NCBI RefSeq assembly: GCF_019145195.1
Contig: NZ_JAHSTW010000012.1
Location: forward strand, 248,001-312,000
Source of the DNA: Pseudomonas siliginis
GTDB taxonomy: Bacteria; Pseudomonadota; Gammaproteobacteria; Pseudomonadales; Pseudomonadaceae
Length of the DNA: 64,000 nucleotides
Direction: 5' to 3'
Both the position numbers and the translations under genes were made by a program. Shown piece after piece: positions 25,847 through 37,119 of this stretch (its first letter is position 1; every line of letters begins with the position of its first letter). The notes under the pieces are model-generated. The model had not been told where the DNA came from. It saw nothing but the letters and a program-made list of their open reading frames with translations, and ran no database searches.

Positions 25847-26545
25847 ATGACTCAGTCCATCTGGAGCAAGTTGTTCACCGCACTGCGCGGCGGCGCCAAT
25901 GAAGTTGGCGAAGCCATCGCCGACCAGCAGGCCCTGCGCATCCTCGATCAGGAAATCCGCGACGCGGACACCGCGCTGTCCAATGCCCGCCGCGAACTGG
26001 TAACGATCATGGCCAAGCACAAACTGGCCGCCGACCGCGTCAGCGAATACGACGCCAAGATCAAGGACCTCGAAGCCAAGGCTGTGGCCGCGTTGAATGC
26101 CGGACGTGAAGACCTGGCGCTGGAAGTGGCCGAAGCGATTTCGACCCTGACCAACGACCTCGCTGCCGAGAAGAAACTCAGCGATGAATTCGGCGCCTAC
26201 GCCGACAACATGCGCAAAGACATCAGCAAAGCCGAATCGCGGATCAAGAGCCTGCGCCAGCAAGTGGACATGGCCAAGGCCCGCGACAGCGTGCAGAAAG
26301 CCCAGGTCAGCGCCTCGATTGCCAGCGGCGGCGCCAACGGCAAACTGGAAACCGCAGTCGGCACCCTGAACCGCCTGCAAGCCAAGCAGCAGCAACGCGC
26401 TGCCGAACTGAGCGCAGCGGACGAACTGGCCGACGCCTCCACCGGCAACGATCTGGAACGCAAACTGCGCGACGCCGGCATCACGCCGAACGAAGGCAGC
26501 GCCAATGCGATCCTTGAGCGGCTGAAGCAGAAGTCCGCGCAGTAA
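25847..26545 (+). CDS. yjfJ: YjfJ, PspA/IM30 (ESCRT-III-like) family protein
   Basis: A 232-residue all-helical protein with long coiled coils (about 25-150 and 165-200), of the PspA/IM30 family. Residues 1-25 (WSKLFTALRGG) form an amphipathic helix likely to bind membrane. PspA proteins oligomerise and remodel or protect the inner membrane under stress. Start is 17 bases after yjfI. A 210-base gap with a REPIN follows, so downstream yjfK may be expressed at a different level or from its own promoter. Confidence 0.88.
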   Translation: MTQSIWSKLFTALRGGANEVGEAIADQQALRILDQEIRDADTALSNARRELVTIMAKHKLAADRVSEYDAKIKDLEAKAVAALNAGREDLALEVAEAISTLTNDLAAEKKLSDEFGAYADNMRKDISKAESRIKSLRQQVDMAKARDSVQKAQVSASIASGGANGKLETAVGTLNRLQAKQQQRAAELSAADELADASTGNDLERKLRDAGITPNEGSANAILERLKQKSAQ

Positions 26546-26561
26546 TGACTGATCGGTAACC

Positions 26562-26651
26562 TGTGGGAGCGAGCCTGCTCGCGAAAGCGTCGTGACAGTC
26601 AAAGAATCGAGTGACTGACACAACCCATTCGCGAGCAGGCTCGCTCCCACA
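26562..26651. repeat. REPIN, long form, inside the yjf operon
   Basis: REP copies lie at 26562-26585 and about 26628-26651, with the inner CGTGACAGTC and GTGACTGACAC segments common to the long REPINs. The pair lies in the only large gap of the six-gene operon, between yjfJ and yjfK. Confidence 0.9.
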
Positions 26652-26755
26652 TGGTTTTGCGGCGTAATTGCCCCTGCTCGTTCACCGCTTCGCCCGGTAC
26701 ACTACCGCCACTTTTTCACCCCCGAACACCTCCACCCGCTTCAAGGAACGTACCC

Positions 26756-27406
26756 ATGGGATGGTTTAAAGACTTGCTCGGCACCAGCAATTGGCAGACC
26801 GCTGCGCCAACGACCACCGCCGCCAGCGGCCCACTGGGCATGGCACAAGGCAAAGGCGTGCGCTTCGACACGACCCTGGCATTGCTGCTGGAAGGCTCGA
26901 CGTCGGTGCGGGTGCCATTCGATCAAGCGGTGTGGAGCGCCGGTTGGGTCGACCTCGGTCAGTCCAACAAACTGCATCGCTATTACATGAACGACGAGGA
27001 TTTCTGGGTGCAGATCCACGTCACCGGCGATGATCAGGTCGAGTCGGTCACCCTGTTCAATTACCTCAGCTACGTGACGGTCAACAGTGACGCCGAACTG
27101 CAGCGTCTGGCCGGCCCGAACAGCCTGATCGGTCTGCCGACCTACAACCACGACGGTGTCGAATACACCCGTGAATGGGGCACCGAACTGCAGCAGACCG
27201 AACTGGTGCCGATGACCGAGCACGTGGTCAATCCGGACGAGTCCTACACCATCAAGCACCACGCCATGCTGTATGCCCGCGACACCGGCCTGACCGATCG
27301 CCGCGAACTACTGCTGTTCTCCGTCGAACAGGACGAAGAAGGCACCGTCAGCCTGAGCACCTCGCTGGGCATCTCGCTGTACACGACTGATTTGAGCGCC
27401 ATCTAA
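26756..27406 (+). CDS. yjfK: YjfK, DUF2491 family protein
   Basis: A 216-residue DUF2491 protein. Conserved-looking segments include LHRYYMNDEDFWVQIH and GVEYTREWG in an apparently beta-rich acidic protein with no signal peptide or membrane helix. The start at 26756 is preceded by AAGGAACG; upstream frame to 26651 runs from the REPIN and is rejected. It lies 15 bases before yjfL. The function is unknown, though its permanent coupling to PspA-like and DUF350 genes suggests a cytoplasmic partner of a membrane complex. Confidence 0.83.
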   Translation: MGWFKDLLGTSNWQTAAPTTTAASGPLGMAQGKGVRFDTTLALLLEGSTSVRVPFDQAVWSAGWVDLGQSNKLHRYYMNDEDFWVQIHVTGDDQVESVTLFNYLSYVTVNSDAELQRLAGPNSLIGLPTYNHDGVEYTREWGTELQQTELVPMTEHVVNPDESYTIKHHAMLYARDTGLTDRRELLLFSVEQDEEGTVSLSTSLGISLYTTDLSAI

Positions 27407-27421
27407 AAAAGGAAGTTTTTC

Positions 27422-27847
27422 ATGCTGGAAGTCTTGGCCGTTTCCCTGAACAAAACCGCGCTGGTCGGTTTTGTCGTCTACCTGATCGGCGCCGTGTTGC
27501 TGTTCATGCTGTTTCAATTCGTCTACACGCGCATTACCGCACACAAGGAATTCGAACTGATCCGTGCCGGCAACACTGCCGCCGCCATTGCCCTGTCCGG
27601 GGCGATCATCGGTTTCGCGATTCCGGCGAGCAACGTGATCGCCTACTCGGTCAACGTGCTCGACTTCGTCCTCTGGGCAGTCATCGCTGCAGTCGTGCAG
27701 CTGTTGGCGTTCGTTGCGACCGGGCTGGTGCTCAAGGGCACTTCCCAGCGCATCGCCAACGGCGAAGTCGCCGCCGGCATCTATGTGGCGGCCGTGGCGA
27801 TCAGCGTCGGCATGCTCAATGCCGCGTGCATGACCCCGTCCCACTGA
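27422..27847 (+). CDS. yjfL: YjfL, DUF350 membrane protein
   Basis: A 141-residue protein with four membrane helices (about residues 12-35, 55-75, 82-105 and 112-135) and the DUF350 segment AGNTAAAIALSGAIIGFAIP. DUF350 proteins are small inner membrane proteins of unknown function. It lies 15 bases after yjfK and 18 before yjfM, so it is clearly part of the operon. Confidence 0.87.
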   Translation: MLEVLAVSLNKTALVGFVVYLIGAVLLFMLFQFVYTRITAHKEFELIRAGNTAAAIALSGAIIGFAIPASNVIAYSVNVLDFVLWAVIAAVVQLLAFVATGLVLKGTSQRIANGEVAAGIYVAAVAISVGMLNAACMTPSH

Positions 27848-27865
27848 CCGGCAGGAAGCCTCTCG

Positions 27866-28567
27866 ATGAAACGCAGTAAATACGTGCAATTGTCCCTCGC
27901 CGCATCGGTGGCGATGGCGATTTCCGGTGAAGCAGCGGCGCTGGATCAGCCGCGCAATTTCCAGAGCGTTGAACAGTGTGTCGACGCCGAAGTGGCCGCC
28001 GATCTCTGCTCCAGCGCCTACGTCGCCGCCCTGAACGAGCACCGGCGCATCGCCCCGGCCTACACCGACAAGGCCAAGTGCGACGCAGACTTTGCCGCTG
28101 GCTGGTGTCAGAAAAATTCCGATGGCCGTTTCGTGCCGAAACTCGGCGGCTTCAAAGTGCCCGGCAATGCCGAGACGCCGCAAGATCTCGATGCCATCGC
28201 CAATTCGCAAATGCCCGCGGGCGACACCACCACCAGCAGCAGTGCCAGCCACGGCGGCTCGCACTATTCCGGTGGCTCAGGTGGTGGCGGCAATGGCTGG
28301 CTGACCGGCTGGCTGATCGGCAACGCAATGAGCAACAACGCCGAACGCACCGTTTACCGTGATCGCGAAACGCGCCAGCCGTACAACACCTCAACGCAGT
28401 ACCGCCGAGCTGACACAACCTCGCGCAGCCAGTCGGATTACGAGAGCAGCAAGAGCAAACCGGTGAACGTTGCGTCGTCGACTTCGCGCGGCGGTTTCGG
28501 CAGCCAGTCCAGTGCCCGCAGCGGTTGGGGTGGCTGGGGCAGCAGTTCCGGACGCTCGAGCAGCTGA
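27866..28567 (+). CDS. yjfM: YjfM, DUF1190 family secreted protein
   Basis: A 233-residue DUF1190 protein. An N-terminal signal-like segment (about 1-25, AASVAMAISGEAAAL) has no lipobox, and is followed by a Cys-containing region (SVEQCVDAEVAADLC, AKCDADFAAGWCQ), suggesting disulfides, then a long Ser/Gly-rich tail (about 125-233; SGGSGGGG, runs of Ser). It is probably periplasmic or outer-membrane-facing. One base separates its stop from the yjfC ATG, so the two are coupled. Function is unknown. Confidence 0.82.
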   Translation: MKRSKYVQLSLAASVAMAISGEAAALDQPRNFQSVEQCVDAEVAADLCSSAYVAALNEHRRIAPAYTDKAKCDADFAAGWCQKNSDGRFVPKLGGFKVPGNAETPQDLDAIANSQMPAGDTTTSSSASHGGSHYSGGSGGGGNGWLTGWLIGNAMSNNAERTVYRDRETRQPYNTSTQYRRADTTSRSQSDYESSKSKPVNVASSTSRGGFGSQSSARSGWGGWGSSSGRSSS

Positions 28568-28568
28568 C

Positions 28569-29726
28569 ATGAAAAAGATCCACTGCGCCGAGCGCCCCGA
28601 CTGGAAACACACCGCCGAAAGCCTCGGTTTCCTGTTCCACACCATCGACGACGAACCGTACTGGGACGAAAGCGCCTACTACCAGTTCAGCCTCGCGCAG
28701 ATCGAAAACGATCTCGAAGACCCGACCACCGAACTGCACGAGATGTGCATGGATCTGGTGGATCGCGTTGTCAACAGCGAGGAGTTGCTCGATCGCCTGA
28801 GTATCCCGGCGGGGTACTACGACATGATCCGCACCTCCTGGCGAGAGGGTCATCCGCATCTGTACGGTCGCATGGACTTTTCCTACAGCGGCAACGGGCC
28901 GGCGAAACTGTTGGAGCTCAATTACGACACGCCGACCAGCCTTTATGAGGCGGCGGCGTTTCAGTGGGGCTGGCTGGAACAATGCATCGAGCGTGGCACG
29001 CTGCCGCCGCATGCTGACCAGTTCAACAGCATCGACACCAAGCTGCATCAGGCCTTCGCCGAATTGCAGTTGAAGCGGCCGTTCTACTTTGCCTCGATGA
29101 AGGACTCGGTCGAGGACAAAGGCACCACCGACTACCTGCGGCTGATCGCGGAAAAGGTCGGCATCGAATCACGCCATATCGATATCGAAGACATCGGCCT
29201 GACGGCTGAGGGTCGTTTCGTCGATCTGCAGGATCGCTGGATCCCGCACCTGTTCAAGCTGCACGCCTGGGAATTCATCTTCCACGAACCGTTCGGCGCA
29301 GCGATCGCCGAATGCGATACGCAGTTTTTCGAACCGGCGTGGAAGGCGATTCTGTCGAACAAGGGTGCGCTGCCGCTGCTGTGGGAATTGCACAAGGGAC
29401 ATCCGAATCTGCTCGCTGCGCACCTTGATCCGAATCCGCAGAGTGCGGTGCCGAAGGGTTGGGTACGCAAGCCGTACTTTTCTCGCGAAGGTGCCAACAT
29501 TGAACTGCAAACAGTGGAAGGTCTGATCGTCAAAGAGGACGGGCCTTACACCGATGCGCCGTTCATCTTGCAGGAGTTCGCGCCGCTGCCGAAGTTTGGC
29601 GATAGCTACACGCTGATTGGCTCGTGGGTGATTGGTGATGAGGCGGCGGGGATTGGTGTGCGTGAGGACAATAGTCTGATCACCAAAGACTCCAGCCGCT
29701 TCCTGCCCCACCTGATCCTGGATTAA
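28569..29726 (+). CDS. yjfC: YjfC, glutathionylspermidine synthase-like ATP-grasp ligase
   Basis: A 385-residue ATP-grasp enzyme of the GSP-synthase C-domain type, without the amidase domain of E. coli Gss. Family features seen are WREGHPHLYGRMDFSYSG, the LLELNYDTPTSLYEA segment, and near the C-terminus LIGSWVIGDEAAGIGVRED with a PLPKF stretch. Related proteins YgiC/YjfC bind ATP and may ligate a peptide or amine, but the acceptor is unknown. It ends the operon; the next gene is on the other strand, past a REPIN and a terminator. Confidence 0.87.
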   Translation: MKKIHCAERPDWKHTAESLGFLFHTIDDEPYWDESAYYQFSLAQIENDLEDPTTELHEMCMDLVDRVVNSEELLDRLSIPAGYYDMIRTSWREGHPHLYGRMDFSYSGNGPAKLLELNYDTPTSLYEAAAFQWGWLEQCIERGTLPPHADQFNSIDTKLHQAFAELQLKRPFYFASMKDSVEDKGTTDYLRLIAEKVGIESRHIDIEDIGLTAEGRFVDLQDRWIPHLFKLHAWEFIFHEPFGAAIAECDTQFFEPAWKAILSNKGALPLLWELHKGHPNLLAAHLDPNPQSAVPKGWVRKPYFSREGANIELQTVEGLIVKEDGPYTDAPFILQEFAPLPKFGDSYTLIGSWVIGDEAAGIGVREDNSLITKDSSRFLPHLILD

Positions 29727-29739
29727 GACGAAATTACCT

Positions 29740-29828
29740 TGTGGGAGCGAGCCTGCTCGCGAAAGCGCCCTGTCAGTTACAGGTGCATCGACTGATCTGA
29801 CGCATTCGCGAGCAGGCTCGCTCCCACA
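29740..29828. repeat. REPIN, long form
   Basis: REP copies lie at 29740-29763 and about 29805-29828, with an inner CTGTCAGTTACAGGTG...CTGATCTGACGC segment. It lies 13 bases after yjfC. It is the last REP in the window; none occurs in the following 34 kb. Confidence 0.9.
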
Positions 29829-29861
29829 GGAGATTGTGAGTAGCCAGGAATTTCCTGAACA

Positions 29862-29895
29862 AAAAAGGCCCGTCGTTTAAGCGACGGGCCTTTTT
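29862..29895. terminator. Bidirectional terminator between yjfC and ssb
   Basis: AAAAAGGCCCGTCG pairs with CGACGGGCCTTTTT around a short TTTAAG loop. A/T flanks serve both strands, ending the yjf operon and ssb. Confidence 0.9.
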
Positions 29896-29920
29896 CATTC
29901 AAGACGGTTACAGCGGCAAA

Positions 29921-30442
29921 TCAGAACGGAATATCGTCATCGAAGCTGTCAAAATCCGGAGCCGGTTGCGGTGCGGCCTGCTGCGGTGCTTGCGGAGCCG
30001 AACGCTGCTGTGGAGCCGACTGCTGCGGGCGCGGTGCCTGCTGACGTGGCGCCTGCTGCTGGTAGTTGTTGCCGCCGCCTTGCTGGTCGCCCTGTTGTGG
30101 ACGGCCGCCGAGCAGTTGCATGGTGCCTTGCATGTCAACCACGATTTCAGTGGTGTAACGCTTGATACCGTCCTTTTCCCACTCGCGGGTCTGCAGCTTG
30201 CCTTCGATGTACACCTGCGAACCCTTGCGCAGGTATTCACCGGCGATCTCGGCAACCTTGCCGAACATCGATACGCGGTGCCATTCGGTCTTCTCGACCT
30301 TCTGACCGGTCTGCTTGTCGGTCCATTGTTCGCTGGTGGCCAGACTCAGGTTGGTCACGGCATTACCGTTAGGCAGGTAGCGAACTTCGGGATCCTGGCC
30401 GCAAGTGCCGACCAATATGACTTTGTTAACCCCACGGGCCAT
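29921..30442 (-). CDS. ssb: Single-stranded DNA-binding protein
   Basis: A 173-residue SSB with an OB fold at 1-110 (MARGVNKVILVGTCGQDPEVRYLPNG), a Gln/Pro-rich linker (about 115-160) and the acidic partner-binding tip DDDIPF at the C-terminus. It coats ssDNA and recruits repair and replication proteins. It is 9 bases downstream of the yajR-like gene on the same strand, so it may be cotranscribed with it. This order, with uvrA divergent, matches PAO1 PA4232-PA4234. Confidence 0.96.
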   Translation of the reverse strand: MARGVNKVILVGTCGQDPEVRYLPNGNAVTNLSLATSEQWTDKQTGQKVEKTEWHRVSMFGKVAEIAGEYLRKGSQVYIEGKLQTREWEKDGIKRYTTEIVVDMQGTMQLLGGRPQQGDQQGGGNNYQQQAPRQQAPRPQQSAPQQRSAPQAPQQAAPQPAPDFDSFDDDIPF

Positions 30443-30451
30443 AACGTTCTC

Positions 30452-31849
30452 CTAAGCGTCGCACGCAGCCCCTGCCGGGTTGTTGACCAGGCGTTCGAGG
30501 GTGGTGCGATCCACTAATTCTTTGTCCAGTTTGATGTAAACAGCCGCCTCTTCGGCGACTATCACTGCATCTGTTACCCCTACCAGGGCCTTGAGGCGCT
30601 CGACCAGACCCGCTTCGCGGATCGCTTCGGGCGACAACGGCAAGCGCAGGCTCGTCACGTAGGGAGGTTCGCGCATGGTAACAGCAAAGGCCAGCCAAAG
30701 TGCAGCCAGCGCGGCGCATCCGAGGAACACAACCGACAGACCGCCATGCTGGAACAACCAGCCGCCGAGTATCCCGCCGAGTGCCGAACCGAGGAACTGG
30801 CTGGTGGAGTACACGCCCATGGCCGTGCCCTTGCCGCCTGCCGGTGAAACCTTGCTGATCAGCGACGGCAACGATGCCTCGAGCAGATTGAACGCGGTGA
30901 AAAACACCACCGTACCGATCACCAGAGCACGCAGGCTGTCGCCGAACTGCCAGAAGAATAGTTCAGTCAGCATCAATGTCATGACGGCGCCGAGCAAAAC
31001 TCGTTTCATTTTGCGTTTCTTCTCGCCGTAGATAATGAACGGGATCATGGCGAAGAACGAAATCAGCAGCGCGGTGAGGTAGACCCACCAATGCTGCTCC
31101 TTGGGCAAACCGGCTTTTTCCACCAGTGCCAGCGGCAAGGCGACGAAGCTCGACATCAACATGGCATGTAACACAAAGATGCCCAGATCCAGGCGCAGCA
31201 GGTCCGGGTGTTTGAGCGTCGGCATCAGTGCCTGTCGGGCCACGCCGGACTCACGGTGCTGCAACGGCCCGGTGGATTGCGGCACCATGAACATGATGAT
31301 CAGGATGCCGACCAGCGCCATGGCGCCAGTGGCGAGGAACAGCCCGGACAGCCCGAACGCACTGGTCAGTAACGGCCCGACCACCATGGCCACGGCGAAC
31401 GACAGGCCGATGGTCATGCCGATCATCGCCATGGCTTTGGTCCGATGCTGCTCGCGAGTCAGGTCGGAAAGCAGCGCCATCACCGCTGCGGAAATCGCCC
31501 CGGCGCCTTGCAGGATCCGCCCGGCGATCACACCCCAGATCGAATCGGCCTGCGAAGCCAGAACACTGCCGAGAGCGAACACGATCAGGCCGAGGTAGAT
31601 CACCGGCCGGCGACCGATGCGGTCGGAAATGATCCCGAACGGAATCTGGAAAATTGCCTGGGTCAGACCGTAAGCGCCAATCGCCAGCCCTATCAGGGCC
31701 GGGGTCGCTCCCGCCAGATCCATGCCATAGGTCGCCAGCACCGGCAACACCATGAACATGCCAAGCATACGGAAGGCGAACACCAGGGCCAGACCGCTCG
31801 CCGCGCGGGTCTCGCTGCCACTCATGCGTTCGCTGTGGGGATCGTGCAT
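30452..31849 (-). CDS. yajR: MFS transporter, YajR family with C-terminal YAM-like domain
   Basis: A 465-residue twelve-helix transporter. The N-terminus (SGLALVFAFRMLGMFMVLPV) and motif A (ISDRIGRRPVI, about residues 76-86) closely match E. coli YajR. Residues about 395-465 form a soluble tail with ferredoxin-like alternation (VERLKALVGVTDAVIVAEE, AAVYIKLDKE), like the YAM domain of YajR. The CxxC of metal-binding HMA domains is absent. The substrate is unknown. It is divergent from uvrA and upstream of ssb. Confidence 0.87.
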   Translation of the reverse strand: MHDPHSERMSGSETRAASGLALVFAFRMLGMFMVLPVLATYGMDLAGATPALIGLAIGAYGLTQAIFQIPFGIISDRIGRRPVIYLGLIVFALGSVLASQADSIWGVIAGRILQGAGAISAAVMALLSDLTREQHRTKAMAMIGMTIGLSFAVAMVVGPLLTSAFGLSGLFLATGAMALVGILIIMFMVPQSTGPLQHRESGVARQALMPTLKHPDLLRLDLGIFVLHAMLMSSFVALPLALVEKAGLPKEQHWWVYLTALLISFFAMIPFIIYGEKKRKMKRVLLGAVMTLMLTELFFWQFGDSLRALVIGTVVFFTAFNLLEASLPSLISKVSPAGGKGTAMGVYSTSQFLGSALGGILGGWLFQHGGLSVVFLGCAALAALWLAFAVTMREPPYVTSLRLPLSPEAIREAGLVERLKALVGVTDAVIVAEEAAVYIKLDKELVDRTTLERLVNNPAGAACDA

Positions 31850-31988
31850 GGAAAAACCTCGTGTGAACCGGCGGCGATTCTACCAGTCCCATCGGAAGAC
31901 GGGGTATATCGCGACGCTATGACGCGTATAGATGAAACTCTCTTCATGAACGGCAAAACGCCCTTCGTTTGATAGTGTGCATCCATCC

Positions 31989-32006
31989 AGTATTTGCCCG
32001 TATACT
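31989..32006 (+). promoter_or_regulatory. Palindrome and -10-like element in the uvrA promoter
   Basis: AGTAT (31989-31993) and ATACT (32002-32006) form an 18-base inverted repeat. The right arm contains TATACT (32001-32006), a 5/6 match to a -10 box. It lacks the CTGT...ACAG arms of a LexA site, so SOS control is not supported. Confidence 0.35.
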
Positions 32007-32040
32007 CCTACGTTTTCGACGCCCGCCAAGCGAGGCCACT

Positions 32041-34875
<2,835 letters not shown>

Positions 34876-34887
34876 CTGCCAGGCATG

Positions 34888-34927
34888 AAAAAGCCCCTGT
34901 CACCGTTGAAGTGACAGGGGCTTTTTT
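34888..34927. terminator. Terminator between uvrA and ftnA
   Basis: AAAAAGCCCCTGTCAC pairs with GTGACAGGGGCTTTTTT around CGTTGAA. A and T flanks make it usable by both convergent genes. Confidence 0.92.
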
Positions 34928-34939
34928 GTAGCCGTGCAA

Positions 34940-35407
34940 TCAGGACGCGTGGGATTGCAGGTAGTTCTCGAGACCGATCAGCTTGATCAGGCCCAGCTGC
35001 TTTTCCAGCCAGTAGGTGTGATCTTCTTCGGTGTCGTTGAGCTGAACCCGCAGAATTTCGCGGCTGACATAGTCCTTGTGTTGCTCGCAAAGTTCGATGC
35101 CTTTGCACAGCGCAGCGCGGACTTTGTATTCGAGGCGCAGATCCGCTTCGAGCATCGTAGGCACCGTGGTGCCGACATCCAGATCGTCCGGACGCATGCG
35201 CGGCGTGCCTTCGAGCATCAGAATCCGCCGCATCAACGCATCGGCGTGGCCGGCTTCTTCTTCCATCTCGTGGTTGATGCGCTCGTAGAGCTTGGTAAAC
35301 CCCCAGTCCTCATACATCCGCGAATGAACGAAATACTGGTCACGCGCGGCCAGCTCGCCGGTCAGCAACGTATTGAGGTAATCGATTACATCTGGGTGGC
35401 CTTGCAT
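34940..35407 (-). CDS. ftnA: Bacterial ferritin FtnA (formerly BfrA), non-heme type
   Basis: A 155-residue ferritin-fold protein starting MQGHPDVIDYLNTLL. Ferroxidase ligands are visible (E18 in TGELAARDQ, E51 and H54 in EEEAGHAD, E-rich TEEDHTYW near 127). The position of the heme-ligating Met52 of bacterioferritin is Ala52, so it should not bind heme at the dimer interface in the canonical way. It strongly resembles P. aeruginosa PA4235 (bfrA, renamed ftnA), also next to katA. It stores iron in a 24-mer. GGGAG precedes the ATG at 35407. Confidence 0.9.
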   Translation of the reverse strand: MQGHPDVIDYLNTLLTGELAARDQYFVHSRMYEDWGFTKLYERINHEMEEEAGHADALMRRILMLEGTPRMRPDDLDVGTTVPTMLEADLRLEYKVRAALCKGIELCEQHKDYVSREILRVQLNDTEEDHTYWLEKQLGLIKLIGLENYLQSHAS

Positions 35408-35523
35408 CGCCCTACATCTCCCTTCCTGAAAGTCCGTAGTTTGAACCAACCTGACCGGAAGGTCACTCGCTTCGCGCAATAAAAGCGAAGATATTCTGAG
35501 AAAAGCAGGCCAAATAACGCAAA

Positions 35524-35545
35524 AACCGCCCAAATGAGGGCGGTT
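35524..35545 (-). terminator. Terminator of katA
   Basis: AACCGCCC (35524-35531) pairs with GGGCGGTT (35538-35545) around AAATGA; on the minus strand the stem is followed by TTTTTG. Confidence 0.85.
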
Positions 35546-35574
35546 CTGCTTCTCGTTTAGACTACGTTAAGCTG

Positions 35575-37011
35575 TCAGTTGAGCAGCTTTGCGATTGCTT
35601 CTCCATACGCCGGATCGGCTTTGTAGAAATGCTGCAACTGACGATCAACGACGTCGCTGGAAACACCCGCCATCGCACCGGCGATGTTGCTGACCAGCAG
35701 CGCTTTTTGCTCGTCGCTCATCAAGCGGAACAAGGCACCGGCATGGCTGTAGTAGTCGGTGTCTTCGCGATGATCATAACGATCAGCGGCACCGCTCAAG
35801 GCCAGCGCTGGCTCAGCGTAATGTGGCGCTTGTTTCGGCGACTCAACGTAGCTGTTCGGTTCATAGTTAGGCGCCGCGCCGCCGTTGCTGCCGAACGCCA
35901 TGGAGCCGTCACGTTGATAAGTATTCACCGGGCTGCGCGGAGCGTTCACCGGCAATTGCTGGTGATTGGTACCTACGCGATAGCGGTGTGCGTCAGCGTA
36001 GGCGAATACGCGACCTTGCAGCATGCGGTCTGGCGACAGACCCACGCCTGGCACCATGTTGCTCGGGCCAAACGCCGCCTGCTCGACTTCAGCGAAATAG
36101 TTAAGCGGGTTGCGGTTCAATTCCAGCTCACCAACTTCGATCAACGGAAACTCCTTCTGCGACCAGGTCTTGGTCACATCAAACGGATTCTCGTAATGAG
36201 CCGCCGCCTGCGCTTCGGTCATGATCTGAATGCACACGCGCCATTTCGGGAATTCACCGCGTTCGATGGCCTCGAACAGGTCACGCTGCGCATAGTCCGG
36301 GTCGGTACCGGCCAAACGGGCGGCCTCGGCTGGCGCCAGGTTCTTGATGCCCTGCTGGGTCTTGTAGTGCCACTTCACCCAGTGACGCTCGCCTTTGGCG
36401 TTGATCAGGCTGTAGGTGTGGCTACCGAAGCCGTGCATGTGACGATAGCCGTCAGGGATGCCACGATCAGAAAACAGGATGGTGACCTGGTGCAGCGCTT
36501 CAGGCGAATGCGACCAGAAATCCCACATCATTTGCGCGCTTTTCAGATTGCTTTGCGGCAGACGCTTTTGCGTGTGGATAAAGTCAGGAAACTTCAACGG
36601 ATCACGGATGAAGAACACTGGCGTGTTGTTGCCGACGATGTCCCAGTTGCCTTCCTCGGTGTAGAACTTTAAGGCGAAGCCGCGCGGATCGCGCTCAGTG
36701 TCGGCCGAACCACGCTCGCCACCTACGGTAGAAAAGCGCAAAAAGGTTGGCGTTTGTTTGCCTACCGACTCGAACAACTTCGCACTGGTGTATTCAGTGA
36801 TGTCACGGGTGACAGTGAACGTACCGTAAGCGCCCGAACCTTTAGCGTGGACACGGCGCTCGGGAATGTTTTCACGGTTGAAGTGCGCGAGTTTTTCGAT
36901 GAGATGGAAATCGTCGAGAAGCAGCGGACCGCGTGGGCCGGCGGAGCGGGAATTCTGGTTGTCAGCGACTGGCGCGCCACTGGCGGTTGTAAGCGTCTTG
37001 GTCTGGCTCAT
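35575..37011 (-). CDS. katA: Monofunctional heme catalase KatA
   Basis: A 478-residue small-subunit catalase. The active-site His55 lies in ERRVHAKGSGAYG, the distal Asn in GNNTPVFF, and the proximal heme Tyr is in RVFAYADAHRYRVG. It destroys H2O2 in the cytoplasm; small-subunit clade-3 catalases bind NADPH. Context (ftnA downstream, rplQ upstream) is as in PAO1 PA4235-PA4237. An OxyR-like half site lies 109 bases upstream. No signal peptide is present. Confidence 0.94.
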   Translation of the reverse strand: MSQTKTLTTASGAPVADNQNSRSAGPRGPLLLDDFHLIEKLAHFNRENIPERRVHAKGSGAYGTFTVTRDITEYTSAKLFESVGKQTPTFLRFSTVGGERGSADTERDPRGFALKFYTEEGNWDIVGNNTPVFFIRDPLKFPDFIHTQKRLPQSNLKSAQMMWDFWSHSPEALHQVTILFSDRGIPDGYRHMHGFGSHTYSLINAKGERHWVKWHYKTQQGIKNLAPAEAARLAGTDPDYAQRDLFEAIERGEFPKWRVCIQIMTEAQAAAHYENPFDVTKTWSQKEFPLIEVGELELNRNPLNYFAEVEQAAFGPSNMVPGVGLSPDRMLQGRVFAYADAHRYRVGTNHQQLPVNAPRSPVNTYQRDGSMAFGSNGGAAPNYEPNSYVESPKQAPHYAEPALALSGAADRYDHREDTDYYSHAGALFRLMSDEQKALLVSNIAGAMAGVSSDVVDRQLQHFYKADPAYGEAIAKLLN

Positions 37012-37119
37012 GCGGTCTTCTTCCTCTGTCAGTCTTGAACTGCCGGCTTGTGGGCTTGGTGGGAAGTATTGATCATCGACGTTACAGCTACAAATTCATT
37101 AACCTGTAAGCATCGATAG

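Noticed and set aside
31989..32006. Possible LexA site before uvrA
   Set aside because: The palindrome lacks CTGT and ACAG ends, and uvrA of P. aeruginosa is not known to me as SOS-inducible.
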